Assembly: GCA_037141055.1 (NCBI GenBank)
Contig: JBAXDH010000017.1
Location: 1 to 41,431, forward strand
Direction: 5' to 3'
Origin: CAIVAT01 sp037141055
Lineage (GTDB): Bacteria > Bacteroidota > Bacteroidia > Bacteroidales > FEN-979
Length of the DNA stretch: 41,431 nt
The notes under the pieces are model-generated. The model did not search any database. It saw only the letters and a program-made list of their open reading frames with translations, and was not told the origin of the DNA. Below are positions 16,558 through 25,516 of this stretch, piece by piece (position 1 is the stretch's first letter; every line of letters begins with the position of its first letter). A program made the position numbers and the translations under genes.

Positions 16558-19449
16558 CTATTTCACCGGATCCGGCTCTTCATCACCGGCATCATCCCTG
16601 GCATTTTTGATCCGGTCGAGCATCTCTTCAGGCAGTTCATCGGCATAGTCCGAATCGTTCAATTCGTTCGAATCCTTGCCACGGCCATATTTGATCTTCG
16701 GGTTATCCGTTGTTCCTCTGATCATCATCGGGATACCGATAATCCCCAGCGGACCAAGCCCGAGCCTGATCTTCAGGTTCAGTTTGTTGTCAAAGGCAGT
16801 GGTTCCTGAAATTCTGACGCGGATTCCCTTCACCTTGAATTTGAATTGCTCCAGGGTGACCGTGTTGTTTTTAATGGTGGATTTTATATCGACCTTCGAC
16901 AGGTCGGGATTGCTGATTCCCTCCTTCTGCGTTCCTTTGCCGATATCATTAAAGAGTTTCAGCCCATGTACTTTCACCTTTTTTATGGAGAAAACGCCTC
17001 CCCCCTCGAGCGACGGCATTACCGGGAACATACTGGCATTGAGCATCCCTTTTACACTGTAGTCCAGCGAAACAATCCCTTCGGCCTTTCCTGCGGAAGA
17101 AGCCATTTCGCGGATCATGGCAATTTCATTGTAGGCACGCCTGATGTCAAAGTCATCTGCTTTGACATGGAAATCAAAGAATCCCTTTGTCGCTGTTACA
17201 CTCCCGTAAGTGGCATCCATCGTCACTTTGCAGCCGGCCAGGTTCAGCGAAGCATCTTTCAGCACCAGGATTCCTTCTTTAAGATCTACCTCTCCCGCCA
17301 GGTCATTGATTTCAAGGCCTTTGAACGATGTTTTTTTCACGGCAGCCTTGAAACTGATATCCAGGTCGTGCGGAATGATGACAACACCCGACTGGGTTTG
17401 TCTGGCCGAAGATCCGGCAGCTTCCGGCGAGGCAAATGCCATAAATTCATCCACGTTGACCTGGTTGGAAATCAATTGGAAATCTCCCCGGAGGGTTTTG
17501 CCCTGTGATAAAAAATAGCTGATGGTGTTTTTCATCGCTCCCTTCAGCCGGAAATCGGAGGAACCATAGGTTGCCAGGAAATTTTCAAACCGGATCTTAT
17601 CCTGGTCAAACCTGAAATCTCCTGTTTTAATGATGAACGGCCGCGGGAAACTCCCGGCGGCCATCGCAATGTCGCGCAGTTCCAGGGTTCCACTGTTCTT
17701 AAGTCTTTCAATCTTTCCCGACAACGCATCACTCTGTTTGCCTTTCAGCGAAAAATCCGTTTCAATTTGGCCGTCAAGATCCAATCCTTCCCGTGAAAAC
17801 ACCCGGTAAACCTTGCCCAGGTCGATCACGCCCTTCGATTGCACATCATAGCGCATATCCTCGAAATTTTCAAGGGAGGCAGCGATCCTAAACGGCTTTC
17901 CCTCGAACTCGAATGACAATGGCGTTAACCTGACAGAAAGGTCCTTCAGGGTGCCGGTGTGGTTTGTGACTTCTGCAACCATCACGATTTTTTCCAACGG
18001 GTGGGGATAATGTTTCGTCAGGACCGAGCCATCTTTCAGGCTGATGGCCGCCGTCGTGACCGGGAACATCTTTTTTCCGGGAGCATAATTTCCGTTTACT
18101 TTCACATCCAGGGAAAGGATCCCGGCAAGCGCTATGCTGTCGAGGGGAACCACCTGTTTCAACTCGGCGAGGTTAATACTGCCGGCAAGACTGGCATCAA
18201 CGGAACCGTCCTTCAGGCTGTTCATCCTGAAAAAACCGCTGATTTGATTTTTAAGAAAATCGGCGTTCAGGTTTTCCAGCCTGACATTGATGTTTTGATA
18301 GTTATTGTCCGGACATGAGGCATTCAGCGAAAAGCTGACATTGTTGAGCGACTGGGGCAGGTTTGCATATTTCAGGTAACCGCCGCCAAACTTTGTCATC
18401 AGGTCGAATCTGGGGATGCTCAGAATAACCGTATCCGTTTGGTTGCGGATACCTTTTGTGACGGGGCCTTTGATCCAGGCTCCTTCCGCAGTGAGATTCA
18501 GCTCGCAGATTCCTTTCACCACGGCAGCTTTCATGTCAAACGCTTTTGCCCATTTTGCCAGGTCGACACTGGCGTTGACCCTGGCAAAAAGCCACAGTGT
18601 TTCTGATTGCCTGATTTTGAACCGGGCACTGAGAAACTCCTTCTCCATCACCGATAAAAAGTTCAGGTTCACCTGGTAGCCATTCTTCTCAAAGTTGAAC
18701 CTGCCGCTGAATTGCAAAGGAATGTCCTTGATCTTCAGGTCGCTTTTTTCAAAACTCACAGACAGGTCCCTGCTGTTGACCTTTGTTGTAAGTTTCGCCG
18801 TCACCGGTTTTGCATCGATGTATTTCCGGTGATTGTAGATGACATCAAGCGCATCAATTTTCACATTGGATGTCAGGTTAAAGAAATCGCCGGTGACACT
18901 GCTCGTGCCGGCATAGTTGAGTCCGTTTGCCGCGACCCTTACCGGAATGGCCGGGTCGGCGTAAACCACCTGGCAGTTCCTGAAAATGATGTGCTCGATG
19001 CTGAGTTCCGCACCGCCGGGGGGACTTGTGTCACGGGCGGCAGCCGTTGTGTCCGTCGGTTGATAAACATTGAAATTGGCGAACCCTTTTTCATTATACA
19101 GGATGTTAACCTTTGCCTTTTCAAAATAGATCCGGGTGATGCGGATGGTTTTACCAAAGAGGCTTTTCACATCCACTCCAAAAGCGATTTCGCCGGCGCT
19201 GATAAGCGTATCCTGAGTGAATGGCGGCGCCGATTTCAGGGAGAAATCCGTGAGCGTAAGGCTGAGAGTCGGAAAATGACTGAAAAAAGAGAGGTTCATG
19301 TCCGTGAAGTTCATCTCGCTTTTCAGTGACCTGTTAGCAAGTTTCTTCACTTCCTGGCTGATCCTGTTCCGGAACAGTAACGGGCCGAGAATAAGGACCA
19401 GCAGTATTGAAACGAGAATAACTCCCGATATTTTGAGGACTTTTTTCAT
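16558..19449 (-). CDS. AsmA-family inner-membrane-anchored periplasmic protein
   Basis: The 963-residue protein has one N-terminal transmembrane anchor (about 7-27) followed by the AsmA start pattern FRNRISQEVKKLANRSLKSEMNFTDMNLSFFSHFPTLSLTLTDFSL. The rest is a long run of beta-strand repeats of the kind that form the lipid-carrying groove of AsmA-like and TamB-like proteins. The C-terminal half has the usual GVIDLGKVYRVF, GEVDLKEGILVLKDASLNLAG and GLGPLGIIGIPMMIRGTTDNPKIKYG. It ends with an acidic tail rich in D and E. By family it would help phospholipid movement or outer-membrane assembly. The upstream neighbour on the same strand is the Bacteroidota hypothetical at 19557-20252, 107 bp away, with alternative hairpins between. 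Confidence 0.87.
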   Translation of the reverse strand: MKKVLKISGVILVSILLVLILGPLLFRNRISQEVKKLANRSLKSEMNFTDMNLSFFSHFPTLSLTLTDFSLKSAPPFTQDTLISAGEIAFGVDVKSLFGKTIRITRIYFEKAKVNILYNEKGFANFNVYQPTDTTAAARDTSPPGGAELSIEHIIFRNCQVVYADPAIPVRVAANGLNYAGTSSVTGDFFNLTSNVKIDALDVIYNHRKYIDAKPVTAKLTTKVNSRDLSVSFEKSDLKIKDIPLQFSGRFNFEKNGYQVNLNFLSVMEKEFLSARFKIRQSETLWLFARVNASVDLAKWAKAFDMKAAVVKGICELNLTAEGAWIKGPVTKGIRNQTDTVILSIPRFDLMTKFGGGYLKYANLPQSLNNVSFSLNASCPDNNYQNINVRLENLNADFLKNQISGFFRMNSLKDGSVDASLAGSINLAELKQVVPLDSIALAGILSLDVKVNGNYAPGKKMFPVTTAAISLKDGSVLTKHYPHPLEKIVMVAEVTNHTGTLKDLSVRLTPLSFEFEGKPFRIAASLENFEDMRYDVQSKGVIDLGKVYRVFSREGLDLDGQIETDFSLKGKQSDALSGKIERLKNSGTLELRDIAMAAGSFPRPFIIKTGDFRFDQDKIRFENFLATYGSSDFRLKGAMKNTISYFLSQGKTLRGDFQLISNQVNVDEFMAFASPEAAGSSARQTQSGVVIIPHDLDISFKAAVKKTSFKGLEINDLAGEVDLKEGILVLKDASLNLAGCKVTMDATYGSVTATKGFFDFHVKADDFDIRRAYNEIAMIREMASSAGKAEGIVSLDYSVKGMLNASMFPVMPSLEGGGVFSIKKVKVHGLKLFNDIGKGTQKEGISNPDLSKVDIKSTIKNNTVTLEQFKFKVKGIRVRISGTTAFDNKLNLKIRLGLGPLGIIGIPMMIRGTTDNPKIKYGRGKDSNELNDSDYADELPEEMLDRIKNARDDAGDEEPDPVK

Positions 19450-19511
19450 GAGGCCGGGTCAGGAATAAGAAATGTAATGATACAAAATTCAAACGATTTG
19501 CCATTTTCCGA

Positions 19512-19539
19512 GGGGACATTCCCCACCTAAAGAAGGGGA
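19512..19539. other. Mutually exclusive G/C hairpins
   Basis: GGGGA (19512-19516), TCCCC (19520-19524) and GGGGA (19535-19539) can pair in two ways that share the middle arm, with a 3-nt or a 10-nt loop. They lie in the 107-bp gap before the AsmA-like gene. No T-run follows, so termination is not clear. Confidence 0.45.
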
Positions 19540-19556
19540 GAAAGGATGGCGTAAAA

Positions 19557-20252
19557 CTAAAAGCGGCGTTCAACCAGTTCTTTCAGCTTTTTAAATGCAT
19601 TTGACCCGGTATTCCAGAAGTTTTTTTTCCGCATCAGGTCGAGGTAATCGGCAGCCTGGTCAAGTGCCTTAAACCCGTTTAATGTTTCCACGGTCTCATT
19701 GTATTCGCGCAGGTTGCCGTCGAAAAGTTCATTGATAAACATGAACTTTTCATTGATGGTGATGGCTGCTTTGAGGTTTTCGATGCGTTCCGATGGAATC
19801 TTCGGGCCCAGGCTCTTTTCGCGTGCTTCTTTCAGCCGGATGCTGTAGGTGGGTTCGTCGGAGGCAAACAGGTCGATTTCCTGCGGCCTGGAGGATTTTT
19901 TTGCCGGTGAGGGTTGATCCTGCTTCACAGAAGGAGGAGGACCGGCAGGCTTGAACTGCACCGGTGTATTCTGAAACGTCACGGGTTCGGGTATTTTCGG
20001 AACATCGGGCCTGGCAGCGACAACTTCCGGTTCTTTGACTTTGACCGCTTCTTTCTTTGTTCCGGGATATAACGCGGGATCGTTCAGCCGCTGCAGGATG
20101 TGCATGTTTTCATAAAACTTTCTCACATTCTCCATCAGGATATCAAATTCGATCTGCGGAATTTTTTCCCTGTGCGCATGGATTGCCTCATGCTGCTCGT
20201 TGATGGCTTCAAGAAGCCATTTCCCCTCGTCTTTAATGATCTCTTTGTTCAT
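19557..20252 (-). CDS. Conserved Bacteroidota hypothetical protein
   Basis: The 231-residue protein is cytoplasmic, with no signal or membrane segment. It has three parts: an N-terminal helical region (1-65), a low-complexity proline/lysine linker (about 70-125), and a conserved helical C-terminus with INEKFMFINELFDGNLREYNETVETLNGF and a tail ending LKELVERRF. I recall this C-terminal pattern from uncharacterised proteins of Bacteroidota, where no function has been given. The P/K linker suggests a tether between two domains. The start is an ATG at 20250-20252; tdk runs divergently from the other side of an 81-bp gap. Confidence 0.7.
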   Translation of the reverse strand: MNKEIIKDEGKWLLEAINEQHEAIHAHREKIPQIEFDILMENVRKFYENMHILQRLNDPALYPGTKKEAVKVKEPEVVAARPDVPKIPEPVTFQNTPVQFKPAGPPPSVKQDQPSPAKKSSRPQEIDLFASDEPTYSIRLKEAREKSLGPKIPSERIENLKAAITINEKFMFINELFDGNLREYNETVETLNGFKALDQAADYLDLMRKKNFWNTGSNAFKKLKELVERRF

Positions 20253-20283
20253 GATTTTAATTTCTCCTGTTGCTGGAAATTCT

Positions 20284-20291
20284 TACTTTTG
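20284..20291 (+). promoter_or_regulatory. -7 box of tdk
   Basis: TACTTTTG lies 42 bp ahead of the tdk ATG. A weak TTTC occurs at the -33 position (20261-20264). Confidence 0.6.
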
Positions 20292-20333
20292 TAACAAATC
20301 CAGCTATAAAATTACAAATTATTAACCCTCCGG

Positions 20334-20924
20334 ATGCAGATCGAAAAAAATAATCAGGTAAACCGGCTCGGATGGATTGAAGTGATCTGCGGTTCAATGT
20401 TTTCGGGGAAGACAGAGGAACTCATCCGGCGGCTGAAGCGGGCAAAGATCGCCCGTCAGAAGGTCGAGATTTTCAAACCTGAAGTCGACAAGCGGTACGA
20501 TGAAACCAACGTGGTTTCACATGATGAAAACGCCATCCTATCGACCCCGGTTGAATCTGCTTCTCAAATTCTGCTGTTCGCCAACGATGTCGATGTGGTT
20601 GGCATTGATGAAGCCCAGTTCTTCGACAGCGAATTGCCCTCGGTATGCAATCAGCTTGCCAACAGTGGAATACGCGTGATCGTTGCCGGCCTCGACATGG
20701 ACTACCTCGGAAAACCTTTTGGCCCCATGCCCGACCTCATCTCGATTGCCGAAGATGTTACCAAAGTTCACGCCGTATGCATGAATTGCGGAGACCTTGC
20801 GCAATATACCCACCGGATGGTGAAAGACGATCACCTTGTCATGCTTGGGGAGATGGATTCCTACGAACCACTCTGCCGGAGATGTTATCTTGAAAAAACC
20901 AGGCAGGTGCTATGCGGCCCTTGA
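20334..20924 (+). CDS. tdk: Thymidine kinase (type II)
   Basis: Thymidine kinase phosphorylates thymidine with ATP, salvaging it for dTTP synthesis. The 196-residue protein shows the P-loop GSMFSGKT at 20-27, the Walker B-type VGIDEAQFFD, AGLDMDYLGKPFG in the lasso/thymidine-binding region, and paired cysteines (CMNCG and CRRC) that bind structural zinc. This is the type II (TK1-like) enzyme usual in bacteria. The length is normal. The metallophosphoesterase begins 6 bp after its stop on the same strand. Confidence 0.96.
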   Translation: MQIEKNNQVNRLGWIEVICGSMFSGKTEELIRRLKRAKIARQKVEIFKPEVDKRYDETNVVSHDENAILSTPVESASQILLFANDVDVVGIDEAQFFDSELPSVCNQLANSGIRVIVAGLDMDYLGKPFGPMPDLISIAEDVTKVHAVCMNCGDLAQYTHRMVKDDHLVMLGEMDSYEPLCRRCYLEKTRQVLCGP

Positions 20925-20930
20925 AATCCG

Positions 20931-22148
20931 ATGAATATGAAAAATTTAATCCTCCTTTTTACTGCGGTTTTTGTAGCACCGATGATCTCTGTCGCCCAGT
21001 TCACTTTTGTGGCTGTTTCCGATCTGCACATCTCCGACACGGTGGCCTCCAACAGTGATTTCAACGCCCAATATTTTCGTTGTGCAATGAAAGAATTTGA
21101 CACCATTCACCCAAAGCCTGCATTTGTCGCAGCAAGCGGTGATATTTCCGACATCGGTAACGAGGCGCCCGAAGGCATGTATTCCGTACTAACTCAATAT
21201 TTTTTCCCGCCAAACCTGATCAACCCGGGGATCGGCGCCTATTTTATTGATTCCGCTCAAACTATCCCGATTTATTTCACTCCCGGAAATCACGAATACT
21301 GGACAGGATTCAAACCAAACGGAGAGCCAATATCAATTGGAAATCTTCCATATTACACAAATTACCTCACAGCGGATACGGATTATGTCATAACAACCGG
21401 TATTGCAGCCATTATCTTTCTCCGTTCGGGCCACGACAGCCCCTATCCACCTCCGCCCACTCCTCCCAATCCTCAGAATATCGAAGGAACCGGGCTCTCC
21501 GATGCTCAAATCAGCTGGCTGAGAAACAAATTGACAATGACCGGCAACAAAAGAAAAATCATTGTTTTCCATCATCCGGCAGTGAATGCCCGCGGAACGA
21601 ACTCAGATGGAACCCCATATGCCGGTGAAATCTCAGATACAGCTGACAATTCTTTTCTGAACAACAGGACAGCATTCCTGAATATCTGCGATTCAAACCA
21701 TGTGGATGTGGTGCTTAACGGCCATGAACATCAGAATGTCGTTGCAAACAGGAAGGGCGACACGATCAGTGAAAACTGGTCCGGCGGCACACGATATGTC
21801 CAGACTGCTGCTGCGTTTAACCGTTCTTACCGCATTATAACCGTTGATCCTGCATTTGTAACGGTAAGTCGTCCGCTGAGAAGTTGCAACACGATTTTTG
21901 CGGTAAATGAGCTTAGAAATTCAACAGACGTTTTTGTATATCCAAATCCCGCCACGGATCGGGTAACCATTGCATGCAATCAAAATGCCACGATTGAAAT
22001 ATTATCCGTTGATGGGCAGGTTGTCACTTCCGGTCAGATCATGGGTAAAAATATAACCATTGATCTGAAGAATTTTCCAAAGGGGATCTACCTGGTGAAA
22101 GCAAAAAATGCCTGCGGGATCATGGTAAGGAAATTCATTAAACAATAA
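20931..22148 (+). CDS. Secreted metallophosphoesterase with T9SS sorting domain
   Basis: The 405-residue protein has a signal peptide (cleavage near VAQF, residues 21-26) and a calcineurin-like phosphoesterase domain: SDLHISD (metal D and H), SGDISDIGN, PGNHEYW, IVFHHPAV and LNGHEHQN. The last ~80 residues form a type A T9SS C-terminal domain: VFVYPNPATDRVTI, then IEILSVDGQVV, and finally GIYLVKAKNACGIMVRKFIKQ. It should therefore cross the outer membrane by the type IX system and be surface-attached or released. The substrate (nucleotide, phospholipid or phosphate ester) is unknown. It follows tdk by 6 bp, so it may share the tdk promoter. Confidence 0.9.
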   Translation: MNMKNLILLFTAVFVAPMISVAQFTFVAVSDLHISDTVASNSDFNAQYFRCAMKEFDTIHPKPAFVAASGDISDIGNEAPEGMYSVLTQYFFPPNLINPGIGAYFIDSAQTIPIYFTPGNHEYWTGFKPNGEPISIGNLPYYTNYLTADTDYVITTGIAAIIFLRSGHDSPYPPPPTPPNPQNIEGTGLSDAQISWLRNKLTMTGNKRKIIVFHHPAVNARGTNSDGTPYAGEISDTADNSFLNNRTAFLNICDSNHVDVVLNGHEHQNVVANRKGDTISENWSGGTRYVQTAAAFNRSYRIITVDPAFVTVSRPLRSCNTIFAVNELRNSTDVFVYPNPATDRVTIACNQNATIEILSVDGQVVTSGQIMGKNITIDLKNFPKGIYLVKAKNACGIMVRKFIKQ

Positions 22149-22152
22149 TTCG

Positions 22153-22160
22153 TATTTTTG
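22153..22160 (+). promoter_or_regulatory. -7 box of the cyclophilin gene
   Basis: TATTTTTG lies 5 bp after the phosphoesterase stop and 21 bp before the ATG at 22182. It rules out the in-frame TTG (22158-22160) as a start, because that codon is part of the promoter itself. Confidence 0.65.
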
Positions 22161-22181
22161 CCCCTCCAAAATCCTAAAACT

Positions 22182-22766
22182 ATGAAAAAAATCATTTTCG
22201 CCATCCTGGCAATTGCTTTTGTGTTCAATCTTTCATTAATGTCTCAAACTAAAACCGATAAAAAAGTGGTAAAATTTGTAATTCACACAGACCTGGGCGA
22301 CATGAAGGGCATTCTCTACAACGAGACCCCGCAACATCGCGATAATTTTGTAAAGCTTGTAAAATCCGGATTTTATGATGGTACGATGTTTCACCGTGTC
22401 ATCCTGGGATTTATGATCCAGGGCGGTGACCCGAACTCCAAGACCGCCACCCCTGGTCAGCAGCTGGGCATGGGTACGAATGGCTCTACTGTTCCTGCCG
22501 AATTCAATACAAAATTCACCCATAAAAGAGGAGCCCTGGCAGCAGCAAGGACCGGCGGTCCGTCAAATCCGCTGAAAGCTTCATCCGATTGCCAGTTTTA
22601 CATCGTAGAACCTGAAAAAGGCGCTCATTTTCTTGATAATGATTATACCATTTTCGGGGAAGTTACCGAAGGTTTCGATGTGATCACAAAAATTGCATCC
22701 GTTCAGAAAGACGGTTCCGACCGCCCTGTAAAGGATATAAAGATGACCATCAGGATTGTCGAGTAA
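22182..22766 (+). CDS. Cyclophilin-type peptidyl-prolyl cis-trans isomerase, exported
   Basis: The enzyme speeds cis-trans isomerisation of proline bonds in exported proteins. The 194-residue product starts MKKIIFAILAIAFVFNLSLMSQ, a signal peptide. The domain has FYDGTMFHRVILGFMIQGGDP (active-site F and R), ALAAARTGGPSNPLKASSDCQFYIV, and YTIFGEVTEGFDVITKIA. A longer frame from a TTG at 22158 is rejected because of the overlapping -7 box. Location is the periplasm, either soluble or membrane-anchored. pheS follows after 53 bp, with a heptamer array between them. Confidence 0.92.
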   Translation: MKKIIFAILAIAFVFNLSLMSQTKTDKKVVKFVIHTDLGDMKGILYNETPQHRDNFVKLVKSGFYDGTMFHRVILGFMIQGGDPNSKTATPGQQLGMGTNGSTVPAEFNTKFTHKRGALAAARTGGPSNPLKASSDCQFYIVEPEKGAHFLDNDYTIFGEVTEGFDVITKIASVQKDGSDRPVKDIKMTIRIVE

Positions 22767-22784
22767 GCCCCGTCGAAAATGGAC

Positions 22785-22805
22785 CGTGACGCGCAACGCG
22801 TGACG
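22785..22805. repeat. Heptamer tandem array, CGYRACG x3
   Basis: CGTGACG, CGCAACG and CGTGACG run head to tail in the 53-bp gap between the cyclophilin stop and pheS. They contain the frame-open GTG at 22805, which is not the preferred pheS start. Confidence 0.65.
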
Positions 22806-22819
22806 TGAAACAAATAATT

Positions 22820-23842
22820 ATGAAACAGCGGATTGATAAGCTAATTGCCGAAATTGATTCAATGAAAGCTGCCAGCCGGGAAGAGGTTGAGCAGCTCCGT
22901 TTGAAATACCTCAGCAAAAAAGGTCTTGTTACCGTTTTGTTCGATGATTTCAAAACTGTTCCGTCGGACATGAAGCGCGAGGTCGGGCAACTGCTGAACG
23001 ATCTGAAGAACCAGGCCAACCGGAAAATCGAAGAGTTGAAATCAGGGTTTGGTGCAGATGAAGCTTCAACGGTTTCGGACCTCGATCTCACGAGGCCGGC
23101 CGGCAACACCCGGCCCGGAACCCGGCATCCGCTTTCAATTGTACGGAACCAGATCATCGAAATTTTTGGACGGATCGGTTTTACAGTGGCCGATGGTCCT
23201 GAAATCGAGGACGACTGGCACAATTTTTCGGCACTCAATTTCACGGCAGACCATCCGGCGCGGGACATGCAGGACACGTTCTTCATTTCGACCAACCCCG
23301 ACATCCTGCTGCGCACGCATACTTCCTCGGTTCAGATCCGGACCATGGAAACAACAAAACCACCCATCCGCATGATCTTTCCCGGGCGGGTTTTCAGGAA
23401 TGAGGCTATTTCGGCCCGTGCCCATTGCATTTTTCACCAGGTTGAAGGGCTTTACATCGACAAACACGTTTCCTTTGCCGACCTGAAGCAGACCCTGATG
23501 TATTTTGCCAAAGAGATGTTCGGGGAAAATACTAAAATCCGCCTGCGCCCCTCCTATTTCCCGTTCACGGAACCTTCCGGTGAAATGGATGTGAGCTGCA
23601 ACATTTGCGGCGGTGTTGGATGCAATATCTGCAAGTACTCGGGCTGGGTCGAAATCCTGGGCTGCGGGATGGTTGATCCTGCCGCCCTTGAAAATTGCGG
23701 CATCGACAGCCAAACCTATACCGGCTTTGCCTTCGGAATGGGCATCGAACGCATCACCATGCTGAAATACCAGATCAAAGACCTGCGGTTGTTTTTCGAA
23801 AATGATGTGCGGTTTTTGCAACAATTTTCCGGCGCAATATAA
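22820..23842 (+). CDS. pheS: Phenylalanine--tRNA ligase alpha subunit
   Basis: PheS is the catalytic subunit of the alpha2-beta2 enzyme that charges tRNA-Phe. The N-terminal coiled-coil arm (about 1-85) binds tRNA. Class II motifs follow: FRNEAISARAHCIFHQVEGLYID (motif 2) and GFAFGMGIERITMLKYQI (motif 3). A cysteine-rich insertion, CNICGGVGCNICKYSGW, is found in many bacterial PheS proteins. The ATG at 22820 gives 340 residues, close to the family norm; the GTG at 22805 lies in the heptamer array. The pheT gene for the beta subunit is not adjacent, since the next gene is convergent. In many Bacteroidota the two genes are likewise apart. Confidence 0.96.
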   Translation: MKQRIDKLIAEIDSMKAASREEVEQLRLKYLSKKGLVTVLFDDFKTVPSDMKREVGQLLNDLKNQANRKIEELKSGFGADEASTVSDLDLTRPAGNTRPGTRHPLSIVRNQIIEIFGRIGFTVADGPEIEDDWHNFSALNFTADHPARDMQDTFFISTNPDILLRTHTSSVQIRTMETTKPPIRMIFPGRVFRNEAISARAHCIFHQVEGLYIDKHVSFADLKQTLMYFAKEMFGENTKIRLRPSYFPFTEPSGEMDVSCNICGGVGCNICKYSGWVEILGCGMVDPAALENCGIDSQTYTGFAFGMGIERITMLKYQIKDLRLFFENDVRFLQQFSGAI

Positions 23843-23845
23843 CCG

Positions 23846-25495
23846 TCAAAATTTGTTCCGCCGGAACAATTTCACCAGCAGCCAGAACCCGAACAAACCT
23901 GCAATGCAGAAAACGATGGCGCCAATCCAGCGTGTCTGTTCCCATTGGGAGATGATGGATGCCCCAATGATGAGCGCTGCTAAAACGATGGCAATGGAAA
24001 CTCGCGTGCTGAACACGTCGAGGTGTTCTGTAAGAGGTTCCAGCCCCCTTACCTCTATCTGCGTTTTAAACCGCCCCTCCTTGATTTTGTAAATGATCTC
24101 ATTCAGGTCGGCGGGGAGTTCCTTTATCAGTTTGTAATACTCCTTCAGCGAATCAAAAACCTCTTTCGCAATCTGTTGAGGACTATATTGCTGTGCGATG
24201 AGGTGGATGGCATACGGCTGCATTTCCTTTGCAAAATCGATTCCAGGGTAAAGCACCACTGCAACCCGTTCGATGGCCATCAGGGCTTTAACGAGCAGGT
24301 AAATGCCGGCCGGGATCCTCAGTCCGTAGTGAACCAGGATATCCACGGATTCATTCATCACCTTGCCAAAATCCATCTCTTCGATGCTGAGATACTTGTA
24401 ATGGGCAAGCATGTCGCCAATCTGGAATTCCAGGTCCCTGAACCGTGAAAAATTACGCTTGCCCGATACCAGCAACAATGCTTCAGCCATTGCATGCGGA
24501 TCGCGTTCCAGGTACCCCAGCACATATTTTCCCAGGAACTGCAGGTGCTCCGGCCTAAGGGAGCCCATCATGCCAAAGTCGATAAACGAGATGACCCCTC
24601 CCTCCATCACGAAGATGTTCCCGGGATGCGGGTCCCCGTGGAAAAAACCGTGGACAAAAATCTGGTCGAAAACAAGCCTCATCGCCTTGCGGGAAAGCTC
24701 TTTAAGGTCGTGGCCCGATCCAAGCAGGGTTTCAAGGTTGCTTACTTTGGTCCCCCTTATATACTCCTCGACCAGTATCCGGCGGGTGGTATACTGGGCA
24801 TAAACCCTGGGCACCCTGATGTCGGGATCATCTTTGAAACAATAGCTGAACCTGATGATATTTGCCGCTTCATGGTGAAAATCAAGTTCCTTTTTAATCG
24901 TTTTACCGAATTCCTTCACCACACCAGTCAGGTTGATGGCTTCCATTTCGGGATTGTGCCGCTGCATCCGGCCTGCAAAGAAATTCATCAGGTGCAGATC
25001 AAGCTCAATCTTCTTATCGATTCCGGGGCGCTGAATTTTAATGCACACCTCGTCTCCGTTAAGCAGCACGGCATGGTAAGTTTGTGCCATGGAAGCTGAA
25101 GCCAGCCTGCCGTTGTCAAATTCGCGAAAGATTTCTCCCACAGGACGGCCAAGTTCCTTCTCGATTTCCCGCATCGCCAGATCATCCGGCATGGGCTGTG
25201 CTTCGTCCTGGAGTTTCTTTAACTGTTCTCTTAAATCTTCGGGCACGATATCTGGGCGGTCGGCCAGGATCTGGCCAAACTTGATAAAGGTGGGGCCCAA
25301 TTCCTCCACGGCCATGCGAATCCGCTCCCACTGGTTATACCGTCCAATGCGGGCCAGCCGCTTTTTAGATACGAGCAACTTCCCTAAACCGGAACTGGTT
25401 ACCCATTCGCTGAGTCCGTATTTGACAATAATGCCGATGATCTCGCGGGCACGTCCAAGTTCATGGACTGCCAGTCCAATCCTTGTAATTTTCAC
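23846..25495 (-). CDS. ABC1/UbiB-family atypical kinase
   Basis: The 549-residue protein has the UbiB hallmarks: the extended KxGQ motif in GPTFIKFGQILADRPDIVP (about 69-87), the alanine-rich loop ASASMAQTYHAVL, VCIKIQRPGI (ATP-binding lysine), HGFFHGDPHPGNIFV (catalytic loop) and ISFIDFGMMG (metal-binding DFG). Two transmembrane helices lie at the C-terminus (about 500-545). The family has ATPase activity and supports ubiquinone or other isoprenoid-lipid metabolism; in an organism likely to use menaquinone the target is open. The start is a GTG at 25493-25495. The phasin-like gene lies 21 bp upstream on the same strand. Its stop is 3 bp from the pheS stop. Confidence 0.88.
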   Translation of the reverse strand: MKITRIGLAVHELGRAREIIGIIVKYGLSEWVTSSGLGKLLVSKKRLARIGRYNQWERIRMAVEELGPTFIKFGQILADRPDIVPEDLREQLKKLQDEAQPMPDDLAMREIEKELGRPVGEIFREFDNGRLASASMAQTYHAVLLNGDEVCIKIQRPGIDKKIELDLHLMNFFAGRMQRHNPEMEAINLTGVVKEFGKTIKKELDFHHEAANIIRFSYCFKDDPDIRVPRVYAQYTTRRILVEEYIRGTKVSNLETLLGSGHDLKELSRKAMRLVFDQIFVHGFFHGDPHPGNIFVMEGGVISFIDFGMMGSLRPEHLQFLGKYVLGYLERDPHAMAEALLLVSGKRNFSRFRDLEFQIGDMLAHYKYLSIEEMDFGKVMNESVDILVHYGLRIPAGIYLLVKALMAIERVAVVLYPGIDFAKEMQPYAIHLIAQQYSPQQIAKEVFDSLKEYYKLIKELPADLNEIIYKIKEGRFKTQIEVRGLEPLTEHLDVFSTRVSIAIVLAALIIGASIISQWEQTRWIGAIVFCIAGLFGFWLLVKLFRRNKF

Positions 25496-25516
25496 CTTGG
25501 CGAAATTATTTCCGGG

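Noticed and set aside
22805..22819. GTG start at 22805 for pheS
   Set aside because: The codon lies in the heptamer array. The ATG at 22820 gives the family's normal length and N-terminus.
15288..23845. Missing terminators at the 3-bp convergent gaps nrdJ/15291 and pheS/ubiB
   Set aside because: No hairpin is visible in either gap, but compact convergent gaps are common and termination may lie inside the opposing gene, so no claim is made.
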